Origin: Burkholderia paludis
GTDB lineage: Bacteria; Pseudomonadota; Gammaproteobacteria; Burkholderiales; Burkholderiaceae
Assembly: GCF_000732615.1 (NCBI RefSeq)
Contig: NZ_JPGL01000070.1
Location: forward strand, 1-54,417
DNA length: 54,417 nt
Direction of reading: 5' to 3'
The position numbers were made by a program, and so were the translations under genes. The notes beneath the pieces were generated by a model. The model was not told the DNA's origin. It ran no database searches and saw nothing but the letters and a program-made list of their open reading frames with translations. Shown one piece after another: positions 24,921 through 34,157 of the stretch (within the stretch, counting starts at the first letter, position 1; each line of letters begins with the position of its first letter).

Positions 24921-26141
24921 ATGCACGCCATGTCCACCCCGTCCCGTCTCGACGCCGCGCCCCATGCGGCCGCCCATACGATGCCCGATCGCCGGCTCGT
25001 GCTGCTGCTCGCGGCCGCCGCCGGCCTCGGCGTCGCCCCGCTCTACTATGCGCAGCCGATGCTCGGCGCGCTCGGGCCCGATCTCGGCGCGTCGGCGCGC
25101 GCGATCGGCTTCGTGCCGACGCTCACGCAGCTCGGCTATGCGCTCGGCATCCTGCTGCTCGCGCCGCTCGGCGACCGCTTCGACCGCCGCCGCGTGATCG
25201 TGACCAAGGCCGCCGCGCTGGTCGTCGCGCTGCTGCTCGCCGCCGTCGCGCCGTCGCTCGGGCCGATGCTCGCGGCGAGCTTCGCGATCGGCCTCGCCGC
25301 GACGATGGCGCAGGACGTCGTGCCGGCCGCCGCCACGCTCGCGCACGATGCGCATCGCGGCCGCATGGTCGGCACGGTCATGACGGGGCTGCTGCTGGGC
25401 ATCCTGCTGTCGCGCGTGGTGGCCGGGTTCGTCGCCGAGACGGCCGGCTGGCGCGCGATGTTCGCGCTCGCCGCCGCCAGCGTCGCCGCGATCGGCATCG
25501 TCGCCGCGCGCGGGCTGCCGCACTTCGAACCGACCACGCGCCTGCCGTATCGCGCGCTGATCGGTTCGCTCGGCGCACTGTGGCGCCAGCATCCGGCGCT
25601 GCGCCGCGCCGCGCTCGCACAGGGGCTGCTGGCGATCGGGTTCAGCGCGTTCTGGTCGACGCTCGCCGTGATGCTGCACGGCGCGCCGTTTCACCTCGGC
25701 AGCGCGGTTGCAGGCGCGTTCGGTCTCGCGGGCGCCGCCGGCGCACTGGCCGCGCCCGTGGCCGGGCGCCTGGCCGACCATCACGGCCCGGATCGCGTCA
25801 CGCGCATCGGCATCGGCATCGCGGCGCTGTCGTTCGCGTCGATGGCTGCCGCGCCGCTGATGGCGCCGCATGCCCAGCTCGTGCTACTCGCGGTCGCGAC
25901 GATCGGCTTCGACCTCGGCGTGCAGGCCACGCTGGTCTCGCACCAGGCCATCGTCTACCGGATCGACCCCGCGTCGCGCAGCCGCCTCAACGCGGTGCTG
26001 TTCGTCGGCATGTTCATCGGGATGGCGACCGGCGCCGCGATCGGCAGCCTGTTGCTCGCGCAACTGGGCTGGAATGCAGTGACCGCGCTGGCCGTCGTGA
26101 CGTCGCTGGCCGCGCTGGCCGTGCGGATCTGGCGCAACTGA
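24921..26141 (+). CDS. MFS transporter
   Basis: A 406-aa major facilitator transporter with twelve predicted helices. The loop 2-3 motif is present as APLGDRFDRRRVIV, and the second half repeats the topology (APVAGRLADHHGPDRVTRIG). The start is uncertain: ATG 24921 and ATG 24930 are nine bases apart and neither has a clear ribosome binding site. It is similar in style to drug/arabinose-type exporters; the cargo is unknown. The divergent LysR gene suggests inducible expression. Confidence 0.88.
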   Translation: MHAMSTPSRLDAAPHAAAHTMPDRRLVLLLAAAAGLGVAPLYYAQPMLGALGPDLGASARAIGFVPTLTQLGYALGILLLAPLGDRFDRRRVIVTKAAALVVALLLAAVAPSLGPMLAASFAIGLAATMAQDVVPAAATLAHDAHRGRMVGTVMTGLLLGILLSRVVAGFVAETAGWRAMFALAAASVAAIGIVAARGLPHFEPTTRLPYRALIGSLGALWRQHPALRRAALAQGLLAIGFSAFWSTLAVMLHGAPFHLGSAVAGAFGLAGAAGALAAPVAGRLADHHGPDRVTRIGIGIAALSFASMAAAPLMAPHAQLVLLAVATIGFDLGVQATLVSHQAIVYRIDPASRSRLNAVLFVGMFIGMATGAAIGSLLLAQLGWNAVTALAVVTSLAALAVRIWRN

Positions 26142-26161
26142 TCCCGCGCCGCGCAACAAAC

Positions 26162-26213
26162 CCGGCCGACAGGCCCGCGAGGCTCCCCCGCCCGCCTCGC
26201 GATTGTCGGCCGG
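26162..26213. terminator. Long hairpin between convergent genes
   Basis: CCGGCCGACA (26162-26171) pairs with TGTCGGCCGG (26204-26213), with an inner GCGAGGC/GCCTCGC stem. It has no U-tract, but it is ideally placed 21 bases past the MFS stop and between convergent transcripts. Confidence 0.5.
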
Positions 26214-26323
26214 CGCGCACGATGCTGCCGGCGCGGCGCGTGGATTCGGGCGATCGCGCGCCAGCGTGGAAAACGATCGCCGCCGGCTCGCACCCTCGCA
26301 CCCTCGCGCGGCGCACGCGCCGC

Positions 26324-26983
26324 TCAGTCGCGATCGGGCGCCCCCAGCGGAAAGAACGCGCGATACGGCCGCGCCTCGTCGACCGCGCGCGCGAACGACG
26401 GCCGCGCCAGCAGGCGCGTGCGGTACGCGATCACGTTCGCGAACGACGGATCGATCCGGTGCGTCCAGTCCGCGTAAAACAGGAACGGCGCCGCGCCGCA
26501 ATCGGCGAGGCTGAAGCGGTCGCCGGCCGCCCATTCGCGATCGGCCATCTTTCGGTCCAGCCACGCATACGACGTGTCGAGCAGCGCGCGCGCGTCGGCG
26601 ACCCCGCGCGCATCGCGCTCGGCTTGCGGCCGCAGCGCGTCGAACACGACCTTCTGCTGCGGCGTCGACACGTAGTTGTCGAAGAAGCGATCCATCGTCC
26701 GCACCTCGAGCGCCGCGTGCGGATCGTCGGGCAGCAGGCGCACGGGGCCCGGATGATTCAGGCCGAGGTACTCGACGATGATCGACGCCTCGACCACCGT
26801 GCGGCCCGCATCGACCAGCACCGGAAAGCGCTTCAGCGGCCACAGCGCGGCCAGTTCCCGCATCGGTTCCGGATCGTCGTGCGTGAGCATGCGGTACGTG
26901 AACGGCGTGCCGTTCTCGTAGAGTGCCGTCAGCACCTTCTGGCAGTAGGACGAAAAGGGATGGGCGTAAAGCGTCGGCATCAT
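26324..26983 (-). CDS. Glutathione S-transferase family protein
   Basis: A 219-aa GST, different from the one at 10024. The N-terminal thioredoxin-like domain reads LYAHPFSSYCQKVLTALYEN, then RFPVLVDAGRTVVEASIIVE (Val-Pro-type loop and Glu-Ala/Ser glutathione contacts). The C-terminal helical domain has FSLADCGAAPFLFYADW. The Ser-Ser-Tyr-Cys at the helix start may supply the catalytic residue. ATG 26983 (MMPTLY) follows a purine-rich AGAGAG. Confidence 0.9.
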   Translation of the reverse strand: MMPTLYAHPFSSYCQKVLTALYENGTPFTYRMLTHDDPEPMRELAALWPLKRFPVLVDAGRTVVEASIIVEYLGLNHPGPVRLLPDDPHAALEVRTMDRFFDNYVSTPQQKVVFDALRPQAERDARGVADARALLDTSYAWLDRKMADREWAAGDRFSLADCGAAPFLFYADWTHRIDPSFANVIAYRTRLLARPSFARAVDEARPYRAFFPLGAPDRD

Positions 26984-27005
26984 CGCGTGCTCTCTCTGGG
27001 GTTTC

Positions 27006-27026
27006 GGCGCCGCATGATGCGGCGCC
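27006..27026. promoter_or_regulatory. 21-base perfect palindrome upstream of the GST gene
   Basis: GGCGCCGCAT-G-ATGCGGCGCC, ten-base arms around one base, 22 bases upstream of the GST start and downstream of the sulfur operon. It could be an operator for the GST gene or the transcript end of the operon; the eight-T run at 27084-27091 is not adjacent to it. Confidence 0.4.
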
Positions 27027-27104
27027 ACGTGATCGGATACCTGGACGACGAACGGCGCCCGGCCGTTTCGACATCGGTCGGGATTTTTTTTCGCCGTCGG
27101 GCCG

Positions 27105-28175
27105 CTACGACCGGCCGTCCATCACGACGCGCCCTTCTGCGCGCCAGCGCAGCATCCCGCCGCCGAGATTCGCGACCGCGCCGAAGCCGGACTTCAGCAG
27201 GATCACGGTCGCCTGCGCGGATCGCCCGCCGGCCCGGCATACCGTCACGACCGGCCGGTCGCGCGCCAGCTCGCCGGTGCGCGCGGCCAGTTCGCCGAGC
27301 GGAATCGGCGTCGCGCCGGGCAGATGGCCGAGCGGGCCCGTGAATTCGTCCGGCTCGCGCACGTCGACGACCTGCACCGCCGGCAGGTGATCCTCCAGCC
27401 ATTGCGGATCGATTTCCCAGAACCCGGCGAACGTATAGGCGAGCGGCGCCCAGTCGGGCACCGCCTGCGCATCGGGCGCGTTCGCCGCGACGCCGCACTG
27501 CAGGTTCGCCGGCACCGCGACGTCGATCTGGCGCGGGTGCGCGAGCCCGAGGTTGCGCATGTAGCCGGCGAAATCGTCCTCGCTCAGATCGCCGCCGAGG
27601 CGCGGATTGAAGCGCCGCTCCTCGCCGACGCTCGTCACCGTGAGCCCGCGATAGTCGTGCGCCGGATACAGCAGGCACGCGGCCGGCAGCGTGAACAGCC
27701 GGCCGTGCACCGCGCGATACAGCGCGCGCGGGTCGCCCTGCTGGAAGTCGGTGCGGCCCGTGCCGCGGATCAGCAAGCAATCGCCGGTGAACGCCATCGA
27801 TTCGTCGTCGAGCACGAGGCTGATGCAGCCGCTCGTATGGCCGGGCGTCGCGCGCACGGTCAGGTAACGCGGGCCGAATGCGCAGCGCTCGCCGTCGTTC
27901 AGATAGCGGTCGGCGCCCTGCGCGCCGCTCGCGGCCGAGATCGCGATCGCGCTGCCCGTGCGCTGCTTCAGCAGCCATGCGCCCGTCACGTGGTCGGCAT
28001 GCACGTGCGTGTCGACGGTCGCGACGAGCCGCAGCCCGAGCTCGTCGAGCAGCGCCGCGTCGCGGCGCACCTGCTCGAACACCGGATCGATCAGCAGCGC
28101 CTCGCGCGACGCACGGTCGGCGAGCAGATACGTGTACGTCGACGATTGCGGGTCGAAGAGTTGCCGGAAGATCAT
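27105..28175 (-). CDS. Persulfide dioxygenase-rhodanese fusion
   Basis: A 356-aa fusion. Residues 1 to about 235 are an ETHE1-type persulfide dioxygenase of the metallo-beta-lactamase fold (iron ligands in THVHADHVTGAW, then PGHTSG and FTGDC), which oxidises glutathione persulfide to sulfite. The rest is a single rhodanese domain with its active Cys at 313 (VTVCRAGGRSAQ). The combination matches the Burkholderia PRF enzyme, whose rhodanese half exchanges sulfur between thiosulfate and glutathione persulfide. The gene follows the peroxiredoxin on the same strand with a 107-base gap. Confidence 0.95.
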   Translation of the reverse strand: MIFRQLFDPQSSTYTYLLADRASREALLIDPVFEQVRRDAALLDELGLRLVATVDTHVHADHVTGAWLLKQRTGSAIAISAASGAQGADRYLNDGERCAFGPRYLTVRATPGHTSGCISLVLDDESMAFTGDCLLIRGTGRTDFQQGDPRALYRAVHGRLFTLPAACLLYPAHDYRGLTVTSVGEERRFNPRLGGDLSEDDFAGYMRNLGLAHPRQIDVAVPANLQCGVAANAPDAQAVPDWAPLAYTFAGFWEIDPQWLEDHLPAVQVVDVREPDEFTGPLGHLPGATPIPLGELAARTGELARDRPVVTVCRAGGRSAQATVILLKSGFGAVANLGGGMLRWRAEGRVVMDGRS

Positions 28176-28282
28176 CGCGAAGTCGCTCCGTCGCGGATTG
28201 GTGCGTCTTGTCCGGCCCGCTACGCCGAAATCGTGCGGGCCGCTCCGTCGCGGGCCGGTGCGGCCGGCCCGCGGCCGCCGCG

Positions 28283-28936
28283 TCAGCGCGGCTGCGTCAC
28301 GTAGCGCAGATACGGCTTCACCGTCCGGAAGCCCTGCGGATACTTCTGCTTCGCCGCGTCGTCCGACACCGACGTCGGGATGATGACATCGTCGCCGGGC
28401 GTCCAGTTGACCGGCGTCGCCACCGTATGCCGCGCATTGAGCTGCAACGCGTCGAGCAGGCGCAGCACCTCGTCGAAGTTGCGCCCCGCGCTCATCGGAT
28501 AGACGAGCATCGCCTTGACCTTCTTGTCCGGCCCGATGATGAACACCGAGCGCACGGTCGCGTTGTCGACCGCCGTGCGCGGGCCGCCGCCCGCATTCGG
28601 ATGGATCATGTCGTACAGCTTCGCGACCTTCAGTTCGTCGTCGCCGATCAGCGGATAGTTGACCGCATGCCCCTGCGTCTCCGCGATGTCCGCCACCCAC
28701 TTCCGGTGATCGCTGACCGGGTCGATCGACAGCCCGATGACCTTCGTGTCGCGCTTGTCGAATTCCGGCTTGAGCCCGGCCATGTAGCCGAGTTCGGTCG
28801 TGCATACCGGCGTGAAATCCTTCGGATGGGAAAACAGGATCGCCCAGTGATCGCCGATCCATTCATGAAAACGGATCGTTCCCTCGGTGGTCTCCGCGGT
28901 GAAATCGGGCGCGTCCTCGCCCAGTCGAATCGACAT
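28283..28936 (-). CDS. 1-Cys (Prx6-type) peroxiredoxin
   Basis: A 217-aa thiol peroxidase that reduces peroxides. The peroxidatic Cys is C45 in FTPVCTTELG. The length and the C-terminal extension (NWTPGDDVIIPTSVSDDAA) mark the Prx6 group, which has no resolving Cys of the 2-Cys type and often uses glutathione. ATG 28936 begins the family-typical MSIRLGEDAPDF. It is the likely first gene of a two-gene unit with the persulfide dioxygenase. Confidence 0.95.
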   Translation of the reverse strand: MSIRLGEDAPDFTAETTEGTIRFHEWIGDHWAILFSHPKDFTPVCTTELGYMAGLKPEFDKRDTKVIGLSIDPVSDHRKWVADIAETQGHAVNYPLIGDDELKVAKLYDMIHPNAGGGPRTAVDNATVRSVFIIGPDKKVKAMLVYPMSAGRNFDEVLRLLDALQLNARHTVATPVNWTPGDDVIIPTSVSDDAAKQKYPQGFRTVKPYLRYVTQPR

Positions 28937-29214
28937 GTTCGCCTCCGTCAAATGGGAATCGTCACGACGCCCGCGCCGCAGCCTGGCCACCGCGCGGCGC
29001 GCGATCGTCCGCGCGCGAACCGCCGGCATCGCCGATGCCCGGTCTCGCGCGTTCCTATAGCGTAGGTCAAAAAGCGCGCGCCACCGGCATGCGGCGCGGC
29101 GGATGCGGGTGGCGCAGGCGGCACGGCACGGCGATTCTCCGCACGCGGCCGCTCGCGCGGCCTGCCTTACACTAACGGCTGTTCTCGTCTTACGTTCACA
29201 GGAATGCCATCGAC

Positions 29215-30123
29215 ATGTCGCTGACGATCGATCCGAAGCAAGCCGCCGCGCTGCTGGCCGTCGCCGACACGGGCAGCTTCGAGCAGGCGGCCGTGCGCCT
29301 GCACGTGACCGCGTCCGCCGTCACGCAGCGGGTCCGCGCGCTGGAGGCGAGCCTCGGCACGCCGCTCGTGCTGCGCACGCGGCCGTGCCGCCCGACGGTG
29401 GCCGGGCAGCGCGTGCTGCAGCACCTGCGCCGTGTCGCGCTGCTGCAGGCCGACCTGCAAAGCACGCTCGCGACCGAGCGCGCATCGCCGATCTCCGTGA
29501 CGATCGCGCTCAATTCCGACAGCCTCGGCACATGGTTTCTCCCGGCGCTGACGTCGGTGCTCGCGGGCGAGCGCATCCTGTTCGAGTTGATCGTCGAGGA
29601 TCAGGACCATACGTTCGCGCTGCTCGAAAGCGGGATGGCGGTCGGCTGCGTGACGACCGAGCCGAAGCCGATGCGCGGCTGCCTCGCGACGCCGCTCGGC
29701 ACGATGCGCTACCGGCTGCTCGCGGCCGCCGCGTTCGCGGTGCGCTGGTTTCCGCGCGGGCTGAACCGCACGAGCGCACGCCGCGCGCCCGTCGTCGCCT
29801 ATTCGCGGCGCGACACGCTGCAGTCGTCGTTCCTGAAGGAGAAGTTCGGATTGCCCGAGGGCGCGTACCCGTGCCACTACGTGCCGGGCACCCATTCGCA
29901 CTTCGCGGCGGTGCGCCACGGGCTCGGCTACGCGATGGTGCCGGAACCGCTGATCGGCGCCGCGCCGCTCGACGCGCAAGGGCTCGTCGATCTCGCGCCC
30001 GCGCATCCGACCGACGTCACGCTGTACTGGCACGCATGGACCGTGCAGTCGCCGACGATGGCGTCGCTGTCCAGCCGGGTCGTCGAGGCTGCGCGCCGGT
30101 TGCTCGCGCCGTTGCCGGCCTGA
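29215..30123 (+). CDS. argP: ArgP (IciA)-like LysR regulator
   Basis: A 302-aa LysR regulator resembling ArgP, which senses lysine and arginine and activates the LysE/ArgO-type exporter. The N-terminus IDPKQAAALLAVADTGSFEQ, with AAVRLHVTASAVTQRVRALE, is characteristic, and the C-terminal part has the GTHSHFAAVRHGLGYAMVPE segment. No lysE/argO gene is adjacent: upstream is the peroxiredoxin, and downstream is a convergent threonine aldolase 30 bases away. The naming is by resemblance only. Confidence 0.82.
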   Translation: MSLTIDPKQAAALLAVADTGSFEQAAVRLHVTASAVTQRVRALEASLGTPLVLRTRPCRPTVAGQRVLQHLRRVALLQADLQSTLATERASPISVTIALNSDSLGTWFLPALTSVLAGERILFELIVEDQDHTFALLESGMAVGCVTTEPKPMRGCLATPLGTMRYRLLAAAAFAVRWFPRGLNRTSARRAPVVAYSRRDTLQSSFLKEKFGLPEGAYPCHYVPGTHSHFAAVRHGLGYAMVPEPLIGAAPLDAQGLVDLAPAHPTDVTLYWHAWTVQSPTMASLSSRVVEAARRLLAPLPA

Positions 30124-30153
30124 CATGGGCCGGTGAAGCACCGGCCCGCCGCA

Positions 30154-31167
30154 TCACACGCGCCGCTGCGAGAAATACGCGCCGACCGCACCGAGGAACG
30201 TGTCGATATCCGCGCGCGACACGTCGCAGTGGGTGACGAAGCGCGACGCGTACAGCATCTGCGTGAGGATCCCGCGCGCCTTGAGCCACGCCTCGAGCGG
30301 CGCGCAATCGGCTTCGGGGAATTGCGCGAACACCATGTTCGTCGCCTGCGACAGCACTTTCACGCCGTCGATACGCGCGAGGCCTTCGGCGAGGTGCGCG
30401 GCATTCGCGTGATCGTCCGCGAGCCGCTCGACCTGGTGGTCGAGCGCATACAGGCACGCCGCCGCGAGAATGCCCGACTGGCGCATCGCGCCGCCCAGCA
30501 CCTTGCGCCAGCGCTGCGCGCGCTCGATCAGCGCGCGGCTGCCGACCAGCACCGAGCCGACCGGTGCGCCGAGCCCCTTCGAGAAACAGATCGACACGCT
30601 GTCGAACGGCGCGCACAGCTCGGCGATCGAACGGCCCGATGCGACGGCCGCATTGCAGACCCGCGCGCCGTCGAGGTGCAGCGACAGCCCGCGGCTGCGC
30701 GCGAACGCGGTGGCTTCCTGCACATAGGCTTCCGGCAGGACCTGGCCGCCGATGGTGTTCTCGAGCGCGAGCAGGCGCGTGCGGGCGAAGTGATTGTCGA
30801 TCGGCTTGATCGCCGCGGCGATCTTCGCGACGGGCAGCGTGCCGTCCGGCGCGTTCTCGATCGGCTGCGGCTGGATGCTGCCCAGCACGGCGGCGCCGCC
30901 GCCTTCGTACTTGTAGGTGTGCGCGAGCTGGCCGACGATGTACTCGTCGCCGCGCTCGCAATGGGCCATCAGTGCGCCGAGGTTGCTCTGCGTGCCGCTC
31001 GGGAAGAACAGTCCGGCCTCCTTGCCAGCCCGCTCGGCCATCACCGCCTGCAGGCGCAGGACGGTGGGGTCGTCGCCCCAGACGTCGTCGCCGACTTCGG
31101 CGGCTGTCATCGCGGCCAGCATTGCCGGGCCGGGGCGTGTCACGGTATCGCTGCGTAAATCGATCAT
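30154..31167 (-). CDS. ltaE: Low-specificity L-threonine aldolase
   Basis: A 337-aa PLP-dependent aldolase cleaving L-threonine or L-allo-threonine to glycine and acetaldehyde. It begins MIDLRSDTVTRPGPAMLAAM, a family signature, and the Schiff-base Lys lies in ICFSKGLGAPVGS; LHLDGARVCNAA holds the Asp that binds the pyridine ring. The length is typical. ATG 31167 is chosen because the conserved start follows it; seven extra residues would come from 31188. It is convergent with the ArgP-like gene. Confidence 0.94.
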   Translation of the reverse strand: MIDLRSDTVTRPGPAMLAAMTAAEVGDDVWGDDPTVLRLQAVMAERAGKEAGLFFPSGTQSNLGALMAHCERGDEYIVGQLAHTYKYEGGGAAVLGSIQPQPIENAPDGTLPVAKIAAAIKPIDNHFARTRLLALENTIGGQVLPEAYVQEATAFARSRGLSLHLDGARVCNAAVASGRSIAELCAPFDSVSICFSKGLGAPVGSVLVGSRALIERAQRWRKVLGGAMRQSGILAAACLYALDHQVERLADDHANAAHLAEGLARIDGVKVLSQATNMVFAQFPEADCAPLEAWLKARGILTQMLYASRFVTHCDVSRADIDTFLGAVGAYFSQRRV

Positions 31168-31311
31168 CGCTGAGTCCTGGGTTAACACGGACCGGAACCG
31201 ATGCGCCCGGCCCTGCCGAAACGAGACTCAGAGTGTACGCAATTCACGCAGCGCGTGGGAGCCGGCGGTCGCCGCGCGCAACCGCACGCCGCGCCGCCGC
31301 CGCGCCTGCCG

Positions 31312-31866
31312 TCAATAGTTCGGCGGCGGCGGCTGAATCCCCGCCGGCGGCATCGGCGGCGCCGCGCGCGGCGCACCGCCGCCACCGTATGCACCGCCGC
31401 CATCGCCGCCTCGGCCGCCGCTCATCCCGCCCGGCACCGGCACGCGGTTGCCGGTCGCGTACATGCATTGCAGGTAGCCGTAGTCGTAGCGGCGCTGGAT
31501 GTCGTAGGCCGAGCCTTGCGCCGCGCCGGCGCCGACCACGCTGCCCGCGAGCAGCCCCGCGCCCGCGCCGACGGCCGCGCCCGTGCCGCCATTGAACGCC
31601 GCCCCCGCGGCCGCGCCGAGCGCGGTGCCGACGGCGGCACTGCCGATCGCGCTCGCGGTCGACGCCTGCCCGGCGCTCACGCCGCCCGATTGCTGGAACG
31701 CGTACTGGCGGCAGTTCGCATCGTCGGCGCGGAACTGGTCGAACGATTTGCCGGTGCCCGGCAGCGCCATCACGCTCGGCCCGGTCGGCATGTAGGCGCA
31801 TGCGCCGAGGAGGCCGGCCAGGGCCAGCGCGGCCGGCACGCGCAGATGTCGAATTACGGATTTCAT
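31312..31866 (-). CDS. Glycine-zipper outer-membrane lipoprotein
   Basis: A 184-aa lipoprotein with signal peptide and lipobox (VPAALALAGLLGAC, Cys at 23), then an ordered region (GTGKSFDQFRADDANCRQYA, then AFQQSGG). A glycine-zipper hairpin follows (AVGTALGAAAGAAFNGGTGA, then AAVGAGAGLLAGSVVGAGAA), with a conserved-looking RRYDYGYLQCMYATGNRVPV and a Gly/Pro-rich tail. ATG 31866 follows GGAGG. It is 13 bases downstream of the small secreted protein gene, so the two form an operon. Envelope role unknown. Confidence 0.75.
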   Translation of the reverse strand: MKSVIRHLRVPAALALAGLLGACAYMPTGPSVMALPGTGKSFDQFRADDANCRQYAFQQSGGVSAGQASTASAIGSAAVGTALGAAAGAAFNGGTGAAVGAGAGLLAGSVVGAGAAQGSAYDIQRRYDYGYLQCMYATGNRVPVPGGMSGGRGGDGGGAYGGGGAPRAAPPMPPAGIQPPPPNY

Positions 31867-31879
31867 CGTCGCGCCTCCG

Positions 31880-32206
31880 TCACTGCGGCCGCGCCGGCAC
31901 CGATCGCCAGCCCGACGTGCAGGTCTTCACATAGGGGTAGTAATGTTTCGACGCGTCGCAGTAGTACCAGACGTTCGCGTCGCCTTCGTCCTGCGGCTGG
32001 CCCTTCTCGACGTATTCGGGCGGCGGGCCCGGGTCGACCGGCACCGCGATGACGGGCGGCGGGTAGTAATAGGGAGCAGGAACGACAGGGTAGTAATACG
32101 GGTAACCGGGGCCGATGTAGACCCCGACCCGGGCGGCATGCGCCACGCCGCCCGTCGCGACCGCGATCGCGGCCGCCGCGCCCAGCGCGAGCTTCAATCC
32201 ATTCAC
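31880..32206 (-). CDS. Small secreted Tyr/Pro-rich protein
   Basis: A 108-aa exported protein. The signal peptide is residues 1-24 (LKLALGAAAAIAVATGGVAH, cut near HAA). The middle is Tyr/Pro-rich (GPGYPYYYPVVPAPYYYPPP), and the C-terminal part has two Cys residues in VWYYCDASKHYYPYVKTCTS, a pattern widespread in Burkholderia exported proteins. The start is GTG 32206, preceded by GGAGAA with a seven-base spacing; an out-of-frame ATG at 32202 misleads. Function unknown. Confidence 0.72.
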   Translation of the reverse strand: MNGLKLALGAAAAIAVATGGVAHAARVGVYIGPGYPYYYPVVPAPYYYPPPVIAVPVDPGPPPEYVEKGQPQDEGDANVWYYCDASKHYYPYVKTCTSGWRSVPARPQ

Positions 32207-32715
32207 GTCACGTTCTCCGGCTGAGGGTTCGTCGATCCGAACCCGACATACCGAACGCTACGCCGCGCGCGATCCGGCATCCATTACCGCCGGACGCGCC
32301 AATGTTGCATGACGTTACCAATGTGACAAACCGCAACGGCCGCGGCCCGCCGGCACGGTCGTGCGCATTACGCATTAATGCACCGCAACAGTCCGGCCGC
32401 GCGCGGACGCGCGGCGCGGCGTCGCCCGGTGCGACGCGACGCTTGCGTCCGCATCGAACCGTTCCGATGACGCCGCGCGCCATATTGACGCACGTGCGTC
32501 AGACCGCCACGTCTCGGCCGCGCGCGGCGCACGCGGCCTTCTTGATACGAATCAACGATTTATCCCAAAATCGCCCGCGACGGGCTGGACATCTGCGACG
32601 AGTTGGCACATTTCGCGGTGCAACATCGCAGCCCATACTCCAGCCAACCCCGACGCCCGTCCGCCGGGGTCCGCCGGCACCCGCCGGCGGATATCGTCAG
32701 CTTCGGTCAACTGGT
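32207..32715. other. Control region upstream of the bd oxidase genes
   Basis: About 509 bases divergent between the small secreted protein and cydA. It holds the FNR/ANR box at 32542-32555. The part near 32300-32340 is AT-richer and may contain the promoter of the minus-strand pair. No gene is supported. Confidence 0.6.
32542..32555. promoter_or_regulatory. FNR/ANR box upstream of cydAB
   Basis: TTGAT-ACGA-ATCAA is a perfect match to the FNR/ANR consensus (TTGAT-N4-ATCAA). Its centre is about 167 bases before the cydA start codon. If bound as an activator at -41.5, transcription would begin near 32590, leaving a leader of about 125 bases; no convincing -10 was seen there. Confidence 0.75.
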
Positions 32716-34128
32716 ATGGACACCGCTCTTTCGGCCCTCGATCTGGCCCGCCTGCAATTCGCGTTCACCGTCTCCTTTCACATCGTCTTTCCGGCGCTGA
32801 GCATCGGCCTCGCCAGCTTCATCACCGTGCTCGAATATCGCTGGCTCAAGACCGGCAAGCAGTACTACAAATCCCTCTGTCTGTTCTGGTCGAAGATCTT
32901 CGCGGTCGCGTTCGGGATGGGCGTCGTCTCCGGCGTCGTGATGAGCTACCAGTTCGGCACCAACTGGTCGGGCTTCTCGAGCTTCGCCGGCGCGGTCACC
33001 GGGCCGCTGCTGATGTACGAGGTCATGACCGCGTTCTTCCTCGAGGCCGGCTTCCTCGGCATCATGCTGTTCGGCTGGAACCGCGTCAGCCCGCGCGCGC
33101 ACTTCGGCGCGACGCTGATGGTCGCGATCGGCACGCTGATCTCGACGTTCTGGATCCTCGCGTCGAACAGCTGGATGCAGACGCCGCAGGGCTTCGAGAT
33201 CGTCGACGGCCGTGTCGTGCCGACCGACTGGTTCGCGATCATCTTCAACCCGTCGTTCCCGTACCGCCTGTTCCACATGGCGATCGCCGCGTTCATCGTC
33301 GCCGCGCTGGTGGTGGCCGCGACGGGCGCGTGGCACCTGCTGAAGGGCCGCCGCGACAAGGGCGTGAAGAAGATGTTCTCGATGGCGCTGTGGCTGCTGC
33401 TCGTGCTCGCGCCGCTGCAGGCCGTGATCGGCGACCAGCACGGCATCAACACGCTGAAGCACCAGCCCGCGAAGATCGCCGCGATCGAGGGGCTGTGGGA
33501 AACCGAGAAGGGCGGCACGCCGCTCAACCTGTTCGGCCTCCCCGACATGAAGGCGGAAACGACCCGCTATGCGGTCAAGGTGCCGCACCTCGGCAGCCTG
33601 ATCCTCACGCACAGCTGGGACGGCGAGATCCGCGGGCTGAAGGATTTCCCGCCGGAAGACCGGCCGAATTCGACGATCGTGTTCTGGAGCTTCCGGATCA
33701 TGGTCGGCCTCGGCATCGCGATGATCGGCCTCGCCGCGCTGGCGTGGCTCCTGCGCCGCCGCGGCCGCCTGTATGAATCGAAGGGGTTCCAGCGCTTCGC
33801 GCTCGTGATGGGCCCGACCGGCTTCGTGTCGCTGCTCGCGGGCTGGGTGACGACCGAAGCGGGCCGCCAGCCGTGGGTCGTGTACGGCGTGATGCGCACC
33901 GCGCATGCGGTGTCGCCGCTGTCGGTACAGCAGGTCAGCCTGTCGATGATGACGTTCGTGGTCGTGTACTTCCTCGTGTTCGGCACCGGCGTGTACTACA
34001 TGCTGAAGCTGATGAAGGCCGGCCCCGCGCTGCCCGACGCGCCGCATGACGACACGCCCGGCACGCGCCCCGATCACACCGCGCGCCGTCCGATGTCGGC
34101 CGTCGACGAGCTGATCGAGACCGTCTGA
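32716..34128 (+). CDS. cydA: Cytochrome bd-type quinol oxidase subunit I
   Basis: A 470-aa subunit I of the bd oxidase, the haem-bearing quinol-oxidising subunit in the inner membrane. It opens LSALDLARLQFAFTVSFHIV, whose His is a haem ligand. It carries the GRQPWVVYG motif and has a short quinol loop (about residues 255-310), the hallmark of the cyanide-insensitive CioA branch. ATG 32716 fits the family; the upstream open frame to 32302 is unrelated. It is followed 29 bases later by cydB. Confidence 0.95.
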   Translation: MDTALSALDLARLQFAFTVSFHIVFPALSIGLASFITVLEYRWLKTGKQYYKSLCLFWSKIFAVAFGMGVVSGVVMSYQFGTNWSGFSSFAGAVTGPLLMYEVMTAFFLEAGFLGIMLFGWNRVSPRAHFGATLMVAIGTLISTFWILASNSWMQTPQGFEIVDGRVVPTDWFAIIFNPSFPYRLFHMAIAAFIVAALVVAATGAWHLLKGRRDKGVKKMFSMALWLLLVLAPLQAVIGDQHGINTLKHQPAKIAAIEGLWETEKGGTPLNLFGLPDMKAETTRYAVKVPHLGSLILTHSWDGEIRGLKDFPPEDRPNSTIVFWSFRIMVGLGIAMIGLAALAWLLRRRGRLYESKGFQRFALVMGPTGFVSLLAGWVTTEAGRQPWVVYGVMRTAHAVSPLSVQQVSLSMMTFVVVYFLVFGTGVYYMLKLMKAGPALPDAPHDDTPGTRPDHTARRPMSAVDELIETV

Positions 34129-34157
34129 GCCCACCCCATCCGCAAACGAGAAAACCT

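Noticed and set aside
29215..30123. ArgP paired with a LysE exporter in the window
   Set aside because: No LysE/ArgO-type gene was found beside it.
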